Shown here: piece by piece, positions 42,594 to 50,361 of the stretch
How the letters are laid out: every line of letters begins with the position of its first letter
Position numbering within the stretch: the stretch's first letter is position 1
Source of the DNA: JBHENC01 sp046262295
Lineage (GTDB): Bacteria; Acidobacteriota; Blastocatellia; Pyrinomonadales; Pyrinomonadaceae
Length of the DNA: 64,000 nt
Direction: 5' to 3'
Assembly: GCA_046262295.1 (NCBI GenBank)
Contig: JBHENC010000015.1
Location: 24,252 to 88,251 of the forward strand
Translations under genes and position numbers: made by a program
The notes under the pieces: generated by a model
The model's database searches: none
Seen by the model: only the letters and a program-made list of their open reading frames with translations
What the model was told of the DNA's origin: nothing

Positions 42594-44021
42594 TTAGGTA
42601 AGAGGGTCGGCAATCGCTGTTGCGGCGGTTTTTTCATTGAGGCCATGCCGCACAATCATCCGCTGAAGCGTTTTGCGATCAATGCCGAGCAGCCGCGCCG
42701 CCGCCTGTTTGTTGCCGCCCGTATGAGCGAGCACGCGCGCCACATAGCGTCCTTCTATCTCCGCGAGCGGCAGCCATTCGTTCGGTTGCGGCGTGCCGTG
42801 AGGCGTTGTGTCCGGCATCGAGTATGTTTGAGCGGATGCCGATCTGAAACTTCGTATGCGTTCGGGGAGATGCTCGGGCTGAATCGTGCGGTCGCAGAGC
42901 GCGATGGCACGAACGACGGCGTTTTCCAGTTCGCGTATGTTGCCGGGCCAATCGTAGTTTTCAAGCAACCGCAGCGCGTCGGCGGAAAAGTTGGATTCGA
43001 TCTTATTGGCGCGCCTGACGCGCTGCGCAAAATGTTTGGCGAGTGGTCGTATATCTTCGCGCCGCTCGCGCAACGCGGGCAAGTGAATCGTCACGGCATT
43101 CAGGCGGTAAAGCAAATCCTGACGAAAGCCGCCTTCGCGCACTTCTCGTTCGGCGTCACGGTTGGTGGCGGCGATGACGCGCACATCCAACTTCAAAGTC
43201 TGATTCGACCCGACGCGGCGAATCTCTCCGTCCTGCAAAGTACGCAATACTTTTACTTGAAACGCGGGTGTCGTTTCCGTTATTTCGTCCAAAAAGATAG
43301 TGCCGCCGTCGGCCTCTTCCCAGAGGCCGCGACGATCAATCGTCGCGCCCGTGAAAGCGCCGCGCACGTGCCCGAACAACTCCGATTCGATTAGTTCGGC
43401 GGGCAGCGCCCCGCAGTTGACGGCAACGAAGGCTTTGTCGGCGCGCTGGCTGCGCAAGTGAATGGCGCGCGCGACGATCTCTTTGCCGGTTCCAGATTCG
43501 CCTGCGACGAGTACGGGCAGATTGGTGGCTGCGACGCGCCCGACGATTTTCATCGCCTCGACAAATGCGCCGCTGCGTCCGATGAGGTCAATGTCGGATT
43601 TATAAACGGGTGCTTCTTTACCCGAGGCGCGGCGGCGCGTAGGGTTCTCGTTGCGGCGGCGCACGGCCTGCGCAAGCGTCAGCACTTCATCAACGCTGAA
43701 GGGTTTGAGCAGGTAATCGTAAGCGCCGAAAGCCAACGCATCGAGCGCGCCGACAGCCGAGCCATGACCCGTCATTAACACGATGCGCGCTTCCGGTTGC
43801 TCTTCGGTGAAGCGTCGCAGCACCGCGAAACCGTCTTCGCCGCCCAACATCACATCGCAGAAGACGAGCGACCAAGGAGCGGCGGCACGCAGCATCGCAA
43901 ACGCTTGCTCGGCAGTCGCCGCTTCGCTAACGTCCCATCCGTCCGTGCGCAAAACTTCCGCGACAAAGCCGCGCACCTGCGACTCGTCGTCAATGACCAA
44001 CGCTCTACCATTCAAGGCCAT
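42594..44021 (-). CDS. NtrC-type sigma-54-dependent response regulator
   Basis: This is a 475-residue activator. Receiver domain at 1-120 (VIDDESQVRGFVAEVLR, FCDVMLGGEDGFAVL); AAA+ ATPase with GESGTGKEIVARAIH near 175, GAFTGA near 220 (contacts sigma-54) and GGTIFLDEITE near 235; Fis-type helix-turn-helix at the end (NKQAAARLLGIDRKTLQRMI). When phosphorylated it should open promoters bound by sigma-54 polymerase. It is the first gene of the minus-strand cluster and a likely target of the adjacent hybrid kinase. Length is normal. No direct target promoter could be identified by eye. Confidence 0.93.
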   Translation of the reverse strand: MALNGRALVIDDESQVRGFVAEVLRTDGWDVSEAATAEQAFAMLRAAAPWSLVFCDVMLGGEDGFAVLRRFTEEQPEARIVLMTGHGSAVGALDALAFGAYDYLLKPFSVDEVLTLAQAVRRRNENPTRRRASGKEAPVYKSDIDLIGRSGAFVEAMKIVGRVAATNLPVLVAGESGTGKEIVARAIHLRSQRADKAFVAVNCGALPAELIESELFGHVRGAFTGATIDRRGLWEEADGGTIFLDEITETTPAFQVKVLRTLQDGEIRRVGSNQTLKLDVRVIAATNRDAEREVREGGFRQDLLYRLNAVTIHLPALRERREDIRPLAKHFAQRVRRANKIESNFSADALRLLENYDWPGNIRELENAVVRAIALCDRTIQPEHLPERIRSFRSASAQTYSMPDTTPHGTPQPNEWLPLAEIEGRYVARVLAHTGGNKQAAARLLGIDRKTLQRMIVRHGLNEKTAATAIADPLT

Positions 44022-44060
44022 ATCAGATTAACGTACTGACCGCCGAAGCGAATAGTGTGG

Positions 44061-44096
44061 AAAAAAAGAGCCGGTCAATCATCTGACCGGCTCTTT
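44061..44096 (-). terminator. Intrinsic terminator of the tRNA-Lys transcript
   Basis: AAAGAGCCGGTCA (44065-44077) pairs with TGACCGGCTCTTT (44084-44096) around ATCATC. Read on the minus strand, the stem is followed by a continuous T-run that reaches 44061, giving the classical shape. It lies 22 bases after the tRNA-Lys 3' end and before the NtrC-like gene, insulating the two. Confidence 0.85.
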
Positions 44097-44117
44097 ACTC
44101 TTCTTTCGGAGATTTTA

Positions 44118-44190
44118 TGAGCCGAGTAGGGATCGAACCTACGACCCGCAGATTAAGAGTCTGCTGCTCTACCAACTGAGCTATCGGCCC
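44118..44190 (-). tRNA. tRNA-Lys (anticodon CTT)
   Basis: On the minus strand the acceptor GGGCCGA pairs with TCGGCTC (one G-T pair); D-arm TAGCTCAGTTGGTAGAGC, anticodon stem around CAGACTCTTAATCTG with CTT reading AAG, and T-arm GGTTCGATCCC are intact. Discriminator A is followed by TAA, so CCA is not encoded, unlike the tRNA-Glu of this window. 73 nt. Confidence 0.96.
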
Positions 44191-44427
44191 ATAACGAAAA
44201 ATCTAACCGCTATCCGCGTTGCTGTCAAGTAAACCACTTGATCGCCGTTCATTACGAGTGCTTCTCGGGCGGAGCCGCCTTCAATCCGTTGAATGTCCGC
44301 GACACGTAAATTGAATATTAAACCGGACGCGCCCGTGCGAGAACCGGAATCGGTGCGGCGCAATTGTTCCACGCCTTCAGTAGGTTCAGGCATCTTTGAA
44401 AAGAGTTGGATGGCGGTTTTCTATGTA

Positions 44428-44456
44428 TTGACCGAAAGTCTGGAGTGCTGTACGAT
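44428..44456 (+). promoter_or_regulatory. Sigma-70 promoter upstream of the CHASE2 cyclase
   Basis: TTGACC (44428-44433), 17-base spacer, TACGAT (44451-44456). It is 5 of 6 at -35 and 4 of 6 at -10, with optimal spacing, and points at the cyclase, about 180 bases ahead. It is the best promoter-like sequence in the 446-base gap 44191-44636. No gene is supported in that gap; two short open frames on opposite strands there are not credible. Confidence 0.55.
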
Positions 44457-44636
44457 GGCGCGCGTTGTAACCTGCCCGGCGGTTGCTCAAATGCTCGTTA
44501 AATAGCTTCATTCGCAAGCGACGGCGCGTTGGAGAAACCTAGGTTAGACGCTCCGTTCGCCTCGCCTAAATTATCGTCGTATTCTTCGGTTTCTGCGCTC
44601 TGCAAGGGCGCGATTCTCTGACGGTTGCAAACAATC

Positions 44637-46739
44637 ATGCCCCCCATCAACACCAAATCTATTATTTCGCAAGCCCTACGCAAATGGTACGCGGCGCTCG
44701 CGGTTGCGCTCGTCCTCGTCGTCTGGGGACTTCTCGCGCTGGCGATGCTTCCGTCGAAGGATTCCGCCGGATCATACGCCACACGCCCCTATGGTTTAAC
44801 TACCGGTTTGGAAAACTACGCGCTCGACCAGCTCTTTCAATTGCGCGACGCGCTGCACCCGGATCAGCGCCAACGCGGGCTGAATGAGCCGATTACGATC
44901 ATCGGTATTGACGAAAAATCCATTAAAGATTCCAACATACGGCTTCAGAAATGGCCGCGCAACTGGTATGCGCACTTGATTGACCGTGCCAGCACAGGCG
45001 GCGCGGGCGTCATCGGCGTTGACGCTTTTTTAAGCGAAGCGGGCGGCCTCTCCGCCGATGACAAGGCCTTCGATACACAACTCGCCGAAACAATTAGCAA
45101 CGCGGGCAACGTGGTGCTCGCCTCGAAGCTTGAAGCGGGTGGCTATCAAGAGATCGCTCCGCTGCCGATGTTTACCGAAGGCGCATACGCGACAGGGTTC
45201 GCCGATATGATCGTTGACAGCGACGGCTTTGTGCGCAGTTCGCAGTTGGTCAAGTACATCGGCGAAACCAAGCAAACGGAGTTTAGCTTTGCCGTGCGGC
45301 TTGCCGAAGGATACAGCGCCGCGATGGGAAAAGAAGATCAGGTGTTGAAACCGACGCCTGACACGAAGGGCTTCATGTTCGGAGATCGCGTGTTGCAATT
45401 GCGCACGGACACGGCGCTACAGCTCGATTTTCGCGGGCGCTCGCCTGCTTTTCGCTATGTTGCGGCAGGCGATATTTTGTGCGCGGCGGGCGACATTCCA
45501 TGCGAGACCAAACCGAACCTCCCGGATGATTTATTTCGTGACCGGATAGTTTTAATCGGCGCAAGCAATATTGACGCGCCCGATCTGTTCGCCACGCCCT
45601 TTTACGAACCGTCAATTCTGGCGCGCACCTTCGATTGGCAGTTGCCGCTCGTGCCGTCGCGTATGCCCGGCGTGGAGATTCACGCGAATTCTATCGGAAC
45701 TATTCTCTTCGGCAGTTCGCCCGCCCGCCCGCGTTATCTATGGCAAACGCTCTCGCTTATTGTGCCGCTCGTGCTGGTGGCGTTGGCAGTCTTTTTGCTA
45801 CGCGCTTTCTGGGGTTTATCAGCCGTCATTGCCGCCGCCGTCGGCTCGCTCATCGTCGCATCATGGGCGTTCAACGCGCACGGATTGATTCTGCCTTTAG
45901 CGGACGCATGGCTCGGCATGGTCGTGCTCGCTCCGCTGGGACTCAGTATGCGTTACGCGCGCGAGCGTGCGTTGCGCGATGAAAAGGAAGCGGAACGCGC
46001 GCAGATTATGGACATCTTTGCGCGCTGCGTTTCGCCGGAAGTGGCCGATACTTTATGGGAGCGGCGCGAGCGGTCTATCTTCGAGGGCGAGCGCCGCGTC
46101 GTCACCATTATCTTCACGGACATACGCAGCTTCACGACGCTCTCCGAGAAACAGTCCTCAGAGGTCGTCGTTAAGTGGCTCAACGATTACTTCGGGCGCA
46201 TGGCCGTGATTATTAAAGAGCACTGCGGACACATCAATAAATTCATCGGCGACGGCCTGATGATTGTCTTCGGCGCGCCCATCGCCCGCGGCGATGAGGA
46301 AGAAGCGCGCGCGGCTGTCGCCTGCGGACTGGAGATGTTGGAAGCTGTCGAGCGCATGACCGCCGAATGGCAAGCGCAGGATGCGGCGCTGCCGGAATCG
46401 GAACGTCGCCCCGTCGTCAAAATCGGCGTCGGCATTCATTCAGGCATCGCTACCTGCGGCGTCGTCGGAGCCGAACAAAGGCTTGAGTACACGGTGATCG
46501 GCGATACCGTAAATTTGTCTGCGCGGCTTGAGTCGGAAACAAAATCGTTCGGCGTGCCGATTTTGATTTCAGATGCGACGGCGAACTTAATCGGCGACAA
46601 ATACCAAACGCGCGCGCTCGGCGAAGTGAAAGTGAAAGGCAAAACTTCGGCGACGAAGGTTTTTACGGTCGAGACAAACGCACCTGCCGCTGTCGCCGAA
46701 GCTTCTGCCGAAACAGTTTCGCTCGCGGCATCCCACTAA
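44637..46739 (+). CDS. CHASE2-domain class III adenylate/guanylate cyclase
   Basis: This protein is 700 residues from ATG 44637. The N-terminal helix near residue 20 exports a CHASE2 sensor (about 55-370, with TIIGIDEKSIKDS and DRIVLIGASNIDAPDLF). Three membrane helices follow (about 375-450), then a cytoplasmic class III cyclase catalytic domain (490-680): VTIIFTDIRSFTTLSEKQ (first metal Asp), INKFIGDGLMIVFGAP (second metal Asp), VGIHSGIATCGVVG and YTVIGDTVNLSARLE. The Asp in VIGDT favours ATP, hence cAMP, but this is not decisive. It probably reports an extracytoplasmic signal. A cNMP-gated channel and a putative phosphodiesterase lie downstream. Confidence 0.92.
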   Translation: MPPINTKSIISQALRKWYAALAVALVLVVWGLLALAMLPSKDSAGSYATRPYGLTTGLENYALDQLFQLRDALHPDQRQRGLNEPITIIGIDEKSIKDSNIRLQKWPRNWYAHLIDRASTGGAGVIGVDAFLSEAGGLSADDKAFDTQLAETISNAGNVVLASKLEAGGYQEIAPLPMFTEGAYATGFADMIVDSDGFVRSSQLVKYIGETKQTEFSFAVRLAEGYSAAMGKEDQVLKPTPDTKGFMFGDRVLQLRTDTALQLDFRGRSPAFRYVAAGDILCAAGDIPCETKPNLPDDLFRDRIVLIGASNIDAPDLFATPFYEPSILARTFDWQLPLVPSRMPGVEIHANSIGTILFGSSPARPRYLWQTLSLIVPLVLVALAVFLLRAFWGLSAVIAAAVGSLIVASWAFNAHGLILPLADAWLGMVVLAPLGLSMRYARERALRDEKEAERAQIMDIFARCVSPEVADTLWERRERSIFEGERRVVTIIFTDIRSFTTLSEKQSSEVVVKWLNDYFGRMAVIIKEHCGHINKFIGDGLMIVFGAPIARGDEEEARAAVACGLEMLEAVERMTAEWQAQDAALPESERRPVVKIGVGIHSGIATCGVVGAEQRLEYTVIGDTVNLSARLESETKSFGVPILISDATANLIGDKYQTRALGEVKVKGKTSATKVFTVETNAPAAVAEASAETVSLAASH

Positions 46740-46858
46740 ATTTTGCGATGAGCTTTGCTTAAAGAGGCGCAACGAGCGTTTCGCGGTTTGCTCATGGTAA
46801 CGATAACTTGGAAACAATACTCTCCCGATAAAAGAAGTTAAGGAGATGACATACATTG

Positions 46859-47671
46859 ATGTTGCATTTGTCAGGTTTAACTAATTTGTGGCGTGGGGCA
46901 CGCGCGATCAAGATCGTTTGTGCCTTGCTTCTGTGCGCCGTGTGTTTGACGGTTGTGGCCGGTATGACAGCGCGGGCGCAAGGGGCGGCAGCAACAGGGC
47001 AGGGAAATCAAGCGGCCGCACCGCGCCGCCCGCTGCCGAAGCCTGCCGGAGGCGCGCGTGGTTTTGAACAGTACGGCGGCGAGCGCGATGCGTCGAGCCG
47101 TTTAGTCGCCTCGGGCGCAACGCGCAGCGGCGCTCCCGCGAGCCTCAAGGCTATCGCACCGATGGAAGGACTCGCCTACGATGCGCGTCCTTTCTTCAAG
47201 TGGACGGCCATCAGCGGCGCGAAGACTTACCGCTTCGTGTTGCGCGAGGCAAATAATCCTTCCGCACCGATTGTTTACCAGACGGACTCGGCGACGCCGC
47301 AGCTTCTTTATCCGGCGAATGCCCCGACGCTCGCGCCCGGCAAACTCTACACGTGGCGCGTTTCGACCGCCGGTACGCTTGAAAGAAAAGTCGGATCGCC
47401 GGTGACGTTCTTTATTCTCGCGGGCGAAGATGCGATGGAAGTCCGGCGCGCGCTGGAGAAAGCGAATCTCGTTGCGCCGAAGAGCACGGCCGAACACATT
47501 AGTCAGGCGCAAATCTTCGAGCAATACGGCATCTGGTATGACGCGCTACGTGATGCGAGCGAAGCCGTCAACGCTAATCCGCAGGACACGGCGGCCAAAG
47601 CCTATTACGATTCCTTGGTCGCGCGCCTTAGTGAAGCGGAGAAGGCGAAACAGGAAAACGACGGACAGTAA
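46859..47671 (+). CDS. Exported DUF928-like protein
   Basis: This protein is 270 residues from ATG 46859, preceded by AAGGAGATGACA. A signal peptide (IVCALLLCAVCLTVVAG) is followed by a Pro/Gln-rich linker and a fibronectin-like domain with APMEGLAYDARPFFKWTAIS, TYRFVLREANNPSAPIVYQ and GKLYTWRVSTAG; a helical C-terminus (YDALRDASEAVNANPQDTAA) resembles a TPR. The DUF928 assignment is tentative; in cyanobacteria such genes neighbour CHASE2 cyclase or CHAT genes, the same context as here, 120 bases after the cyclase. It might supply or modulate the CHASE2 ligand. Confidence 0.5.
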   Translation: MLHLSGLTNLWRGARAIKIVCALLLCAVCLTVVAGMTARAQGAAATGQGNQAAAPRRPLPKPAGGARGFEQYGGERDASSRLVASGATRSGAPASLKAIAPMEGLAYDARPFFKWTAISGAKTYRFVLREANNPSAPIVYQTDSATPQLLYPANAPTLAPGKLYTWRVSTAGTLERKVGSPVTFFILAGEDAMEVRRALEKANLVAPKSTAEHISQAQIFEQYGIWYDALRDASEAVNANPQDTAAKAYYDSLVARLSEAEKAKQENDGQ

Positions 47672-47754
47672 ATAATCGCAGAGGATTTTCCGTCCCCGGA
47701 CTGGTAGGCCGTAAGCCTTCGTTTTGTCGGAATACCGATGTGTGAGGCCGATTA

Positions 47755-49179
47755 TTACAGGCCGAAGAAGCGTTTGATAGAGTTGAGCAGTCCGGCAGTC
47801 TCTTCGGCAGTTTCCTGCACGCTCTTTGAATTTGCGGCAAGGTGAGTGCGCCGTTCAGCGACGATCTCGCCAAGCGAATTGACAAGCTGTGGATTCGTGT
47901 CGAACAAAAGCTTCAACGCTTCGTGGCCGACTTCCAGCACTTCCGTTTCGTCTGCGGCGACGATGTTGGCGGTGCGCGGTTCGCCCGTCAATAATGCCAT
48001 CTCGCCGAAAAAGTCGCCTTCGTCAAGCTGTGCGACGGTGAGCGGCGTTCCGTTATCGCTGATGCGGACTTCGACGCGCCCGCGATGCACGACGAACATG
48101 GACGAGCCTTCATCGCCCGCGTGGATGACGGTTTCGCCCGGCGCGTAGACGTGGCTGGCGACGGCGCAGGCGAGCTTGCCGATCTCCTCCGGCGAGAGCG
48201 GCGAGAAGATGTCTACGGCTTTTAGCCGCTCGATGACTTCGTCGCCGTCCTTCGCCGCACCGTCCTTCGCCTCCCGCGTTAGATTGACGGTCAGCGTCGG
48301 CGAAGCAAACTGTAGTCTGGCGCGCTGGAAGGCATACCACACGCGCTGCCTGATGAGCGCATCCGTATCGTTGTAGCGCGCGAAATCGTCTAGCCAGTAT
48401 TTGATCTCATACTCGACTTCGCTGCCCGCAAGGTTCTTGATGCGGACAATGGGCGTCAGCTTTTGCGAAACGTTTTCCGTCTTGCGCACGGCTTCGCGCA
48501 CAACTTTAATCGTCGTAACGGGCGAATCCGTATACGGGGCGCTGAATGAGACGGTTCGCGCGTTCAGATTAGTGCGCGGGCAGACTTCGATGGATTCCTT
48601 GGCGATGTTGCTGTTGCTGACAAGGACGATGTGGTTGGTGAAAGTTCTGATCTTGACGGCGCGCCACGTAATGCTTTCGACGACGCCCGTCCACTTGCCG
48701 ACCATAATGACATCGCCGACCAGAAATGGATTGTCGGCATGAAGCGAGACGCCCGCGAAAAGATTGCCGAGCGTATCTTGCAGCGCCAGACCGAGAATCA
48801 CGCCGAAGATTGCGGAAGTCGTAAAGAGCGCGCCGAGTTGAATTGTCGGATAGAAAGTTTGGACGATCAGGGCGAAGAGCGCCACATACGCGATGATTGA
48901 AAAAATATTGCGGATCAGATTCGGCGCTTCATAGCCTTTGCGAAGGCGAAAAAAGAAGCTGAAGATGATTTCGTTGGCTAAGCGCACAAACACGAACGCG
49001 AGCGCAACGAAGGCCAGCGCCTCGGCCGCGTTTATGGTTTTCCCGTATAAGCCGGTAGATGCCGGATATTTCGCGTAAAATGTTGGCGCTAAAGCGTAAA
49101 GCGCAGTAACCGCGAGTCCGGCCAGCAGGCTGGCGATGATCGGGAAAGTTAAGCGGCGTTTGAATTGAAGGAGATTCAC
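47755..49179 (-). CDS. MscS-type channel with C-terminal cyclic-nucleotide-binding domain (bCNG-like)
   Basis: This is a 474-residue protein starting at GTG 49179. Membrane helices run from about residue 10 to 150 (FPIIASLLAGLAVTALYALA and others), then the MscS pore/beta-domain signature FGVILGLALQDTLGNLFAGVS near 135 and PFLVGDVIMVGKWTGVVESI near 160. The C-terminal part (330-440) is a cyclic-nucleotide-binding fold: FVVHRGRVEV, FGEMALLTGEPRTANIVA, the phosphate-binding cassette FFGEMALLTGEPR. bCNG channels gate in response to cAMP rather than tension. It is convergent with the cyclase and DUF928-like genes, so it is a probable target of the cyclase product. Confidence 0.92.
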   Translation of the reverse strand: MNLLQFKRRLTFPIIASLLAGLAVTALYALAPTFYAKYPASTGLYGKTINAAEALAFVALAFVFVRLANEIIFSFFFRLRKGYEAPNLIRNIFSIIAYVALFALIVQTFYPTIQLGALFTTSAIFGVILGLALQDTLGNLFAGVSLHADNPFLVGDVIMVGKWTGVVESITWRAVKIRTFTNHIVLVSNSNIAKESIEVCPRTNLNARTVSFSAPYTDSPVTTIKVVREAVRKTENVSQKLTPIVRIKNLAGSEVEYEIKYWLDDFARYNDTDALIRQRVWYAFQRARLQFASPTLTVNLTREAKDGAAKDGDEVIERLKAVDIFSPLSPEEIGKLACAVASHVYAPGETVIHAGDEGSSMFVVHRGRVEVRISDNGTPLTVAQLDEGDFFGEMALLTGEPRTANIVAADETEVLEVGHEALKLLFDTNPQLVNSLGEIVAERRTHLAANSKSVQETAEETAGLLNSIKRFFGL

Positions 49180-49479
49180 AGCAGCAATCTCGCGCGAAAA
49201 AAGAAGAACGCGCCACAGGGTAGTTACAGGATGGAAGAACGTCGCGGCGATTGTCCGGCCGCATTATGCGCGAGGGTTATACCTATGATCAAGACTTCTA
49301 TTATAAACACGCTTCGCCCGCGCGTGAACCTTTGGGACGCTCGCCGTGCAAACACTTTTATCGCTGCGCCGCTTTGCGCCGACACCAGCCAGCAACTAGA
49401 ATCAAAATCTTTTCGTCGCGCGTGCTCGAAAACTTTGCTCTTGATCTTACACTAAGAGAGGTCAACAAAAGTATCCCCC

Positions 49480-50256
49480 GTGAAAATCCAACTCTTACCC
49501 AGCACCTTTGACATGAAAGGCTGCGCCACGCCGGAACAGCGGCTGACCTCTTTCGTGATTGACAACTCGGTCGTCATAGACGCCGGAAGCATTGCGATGG
49601 CGCTCAACGACGAGCAGCGCAACAACATACGCGATATTATCATCTCTCACCCGCATATTGACCACGTCGCCTGTTTGCCGATCTTCATTGACGATCTTTT
49701 TGCGAGTCTGGAAGAGCCTGTGCGTGTTCACGCCACGCAGGAAGTGATCGAACTGCTGGAGCGCGATATCTTCAACTGGACGGTCTATCCGCGTTTTTCG
49801 CAATTAAAGAATGATCGCTGCAATGTGATGGAGTATGTGCCGTTTCGCGTCGGCGAAGAGTTTCAGGTAAAGCACCTGCGCATCACCGCCGCCAACGTCA
49901 ATCATTTTGTGCCGTGCGTCGGTCTGGTAGTTTCAGATGCTAAAGCGACGGTGGCATTTACATCCGACACGGCGGAGACCGAAGGCTTCTGGGAAACCGT
50001 CAACAGCGTTGCGCCGCTCGATGCGCTCTTTATCGAAGCCTCATTCCCGAACGAATTCGAGAAACTCGCCGCCGCCTCCGGCCATCTGACTCCGCTCACG
50101 CTCAGCCGCGAACTCCTTAAACTTATGAGCGTGCCGCCCGATATTCTCGTCGTACATCTCAAGCCGAGTTACCGCGACCGAGTAATAAGCGAACTCGAAG
50201 CCCTCAAGATCAAGGGGTTGAGCGTGATGATGCCGGGGCAGATTTATGAATGGTAG
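49480..50256 (+). CDS. Metallo-beta-lactamase hydrolase resembling class II cyclic-nucleotide phosphodiesterase
   Basis: This protein is 258 residues from GTG 49480. Metal motif HPHIDH at residues 57-62, then VNHFVPCVGLVV near 147, FTSDTAETEGFW near 165 and HLKPSYRDRVI near 225. The length, the order of motifs and the ITAANVNHFVP/SHPHIDHVACLP style fit the PDEase_II (class II cAMP phosphodiesterase) branch of the fold, although general MBL hydrolases are a possible alternative. It sits 300 bases upstream-divergent from the bCNG channel and could remove the same nucleotide. The 49180-49479 gap holds no other gene that I can support. A strong terminator follows. Confidence 0.65.
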   Translation: MKIQLLPSTFDMKGCATPEQRLTSFVIDNSVVIDAGSIAMALNDEQRNNIRDIIISHPHIDHVACLPIFIDDLFASLEEPVRVHATQEVIELLERDIFNWTVYPRFSQLKNDRCNVMEYVPFRVGEEFQVKHLRITAANVNHFVPCVGLVVSDAKATVAFTSDTAETEGFWETVNSVAPLDALFIEASFPNEFEKLAAASGHLTPLTLSRELLKLMSVPPDILVVHLKPSYRDRVISELEALKIKGLSVMMPGQIYEW

Positions 50257-50299
50257 GCGGACAACTTGATCGTCCGAAGATAGCCTGACGCTAATATCG

Positions 50300-50342
50300 A
50301 AGGCGGGTAGTTGCATCAAGATTTAATGCAACTACCCGCCTT
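50300..50342. terminator. Bidirectional terminator between MBL gene and decahaem cytochrome gene
   Basis: AAGGCGGGTAGTTGCAT (50300-50316) pairs with ATGCAACTACCCGCCTT (50326-50342) around a 9-base loop. T's follow on the plus strand (TTTTT ends at 50345). The converging genes are separated by only 105 bases, so it probably ends both. Confidence 0.88.
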
Positions 50343-50361
50343 TTTACTTACTCTTAACGGT

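Noticed and set aside
42645..43394. 249-codon plus-strand frame opposite the NtrC-like gene
   Set aside because: Antisense to conserved AAA+ motifs with no domain of its own.
44181..44505. Two short opposing frames between tRNA-Lys and the cyclase
   Set aside because: They overlap each other on opposite strands, one touches the tRNA, and neither has a ribosome site.
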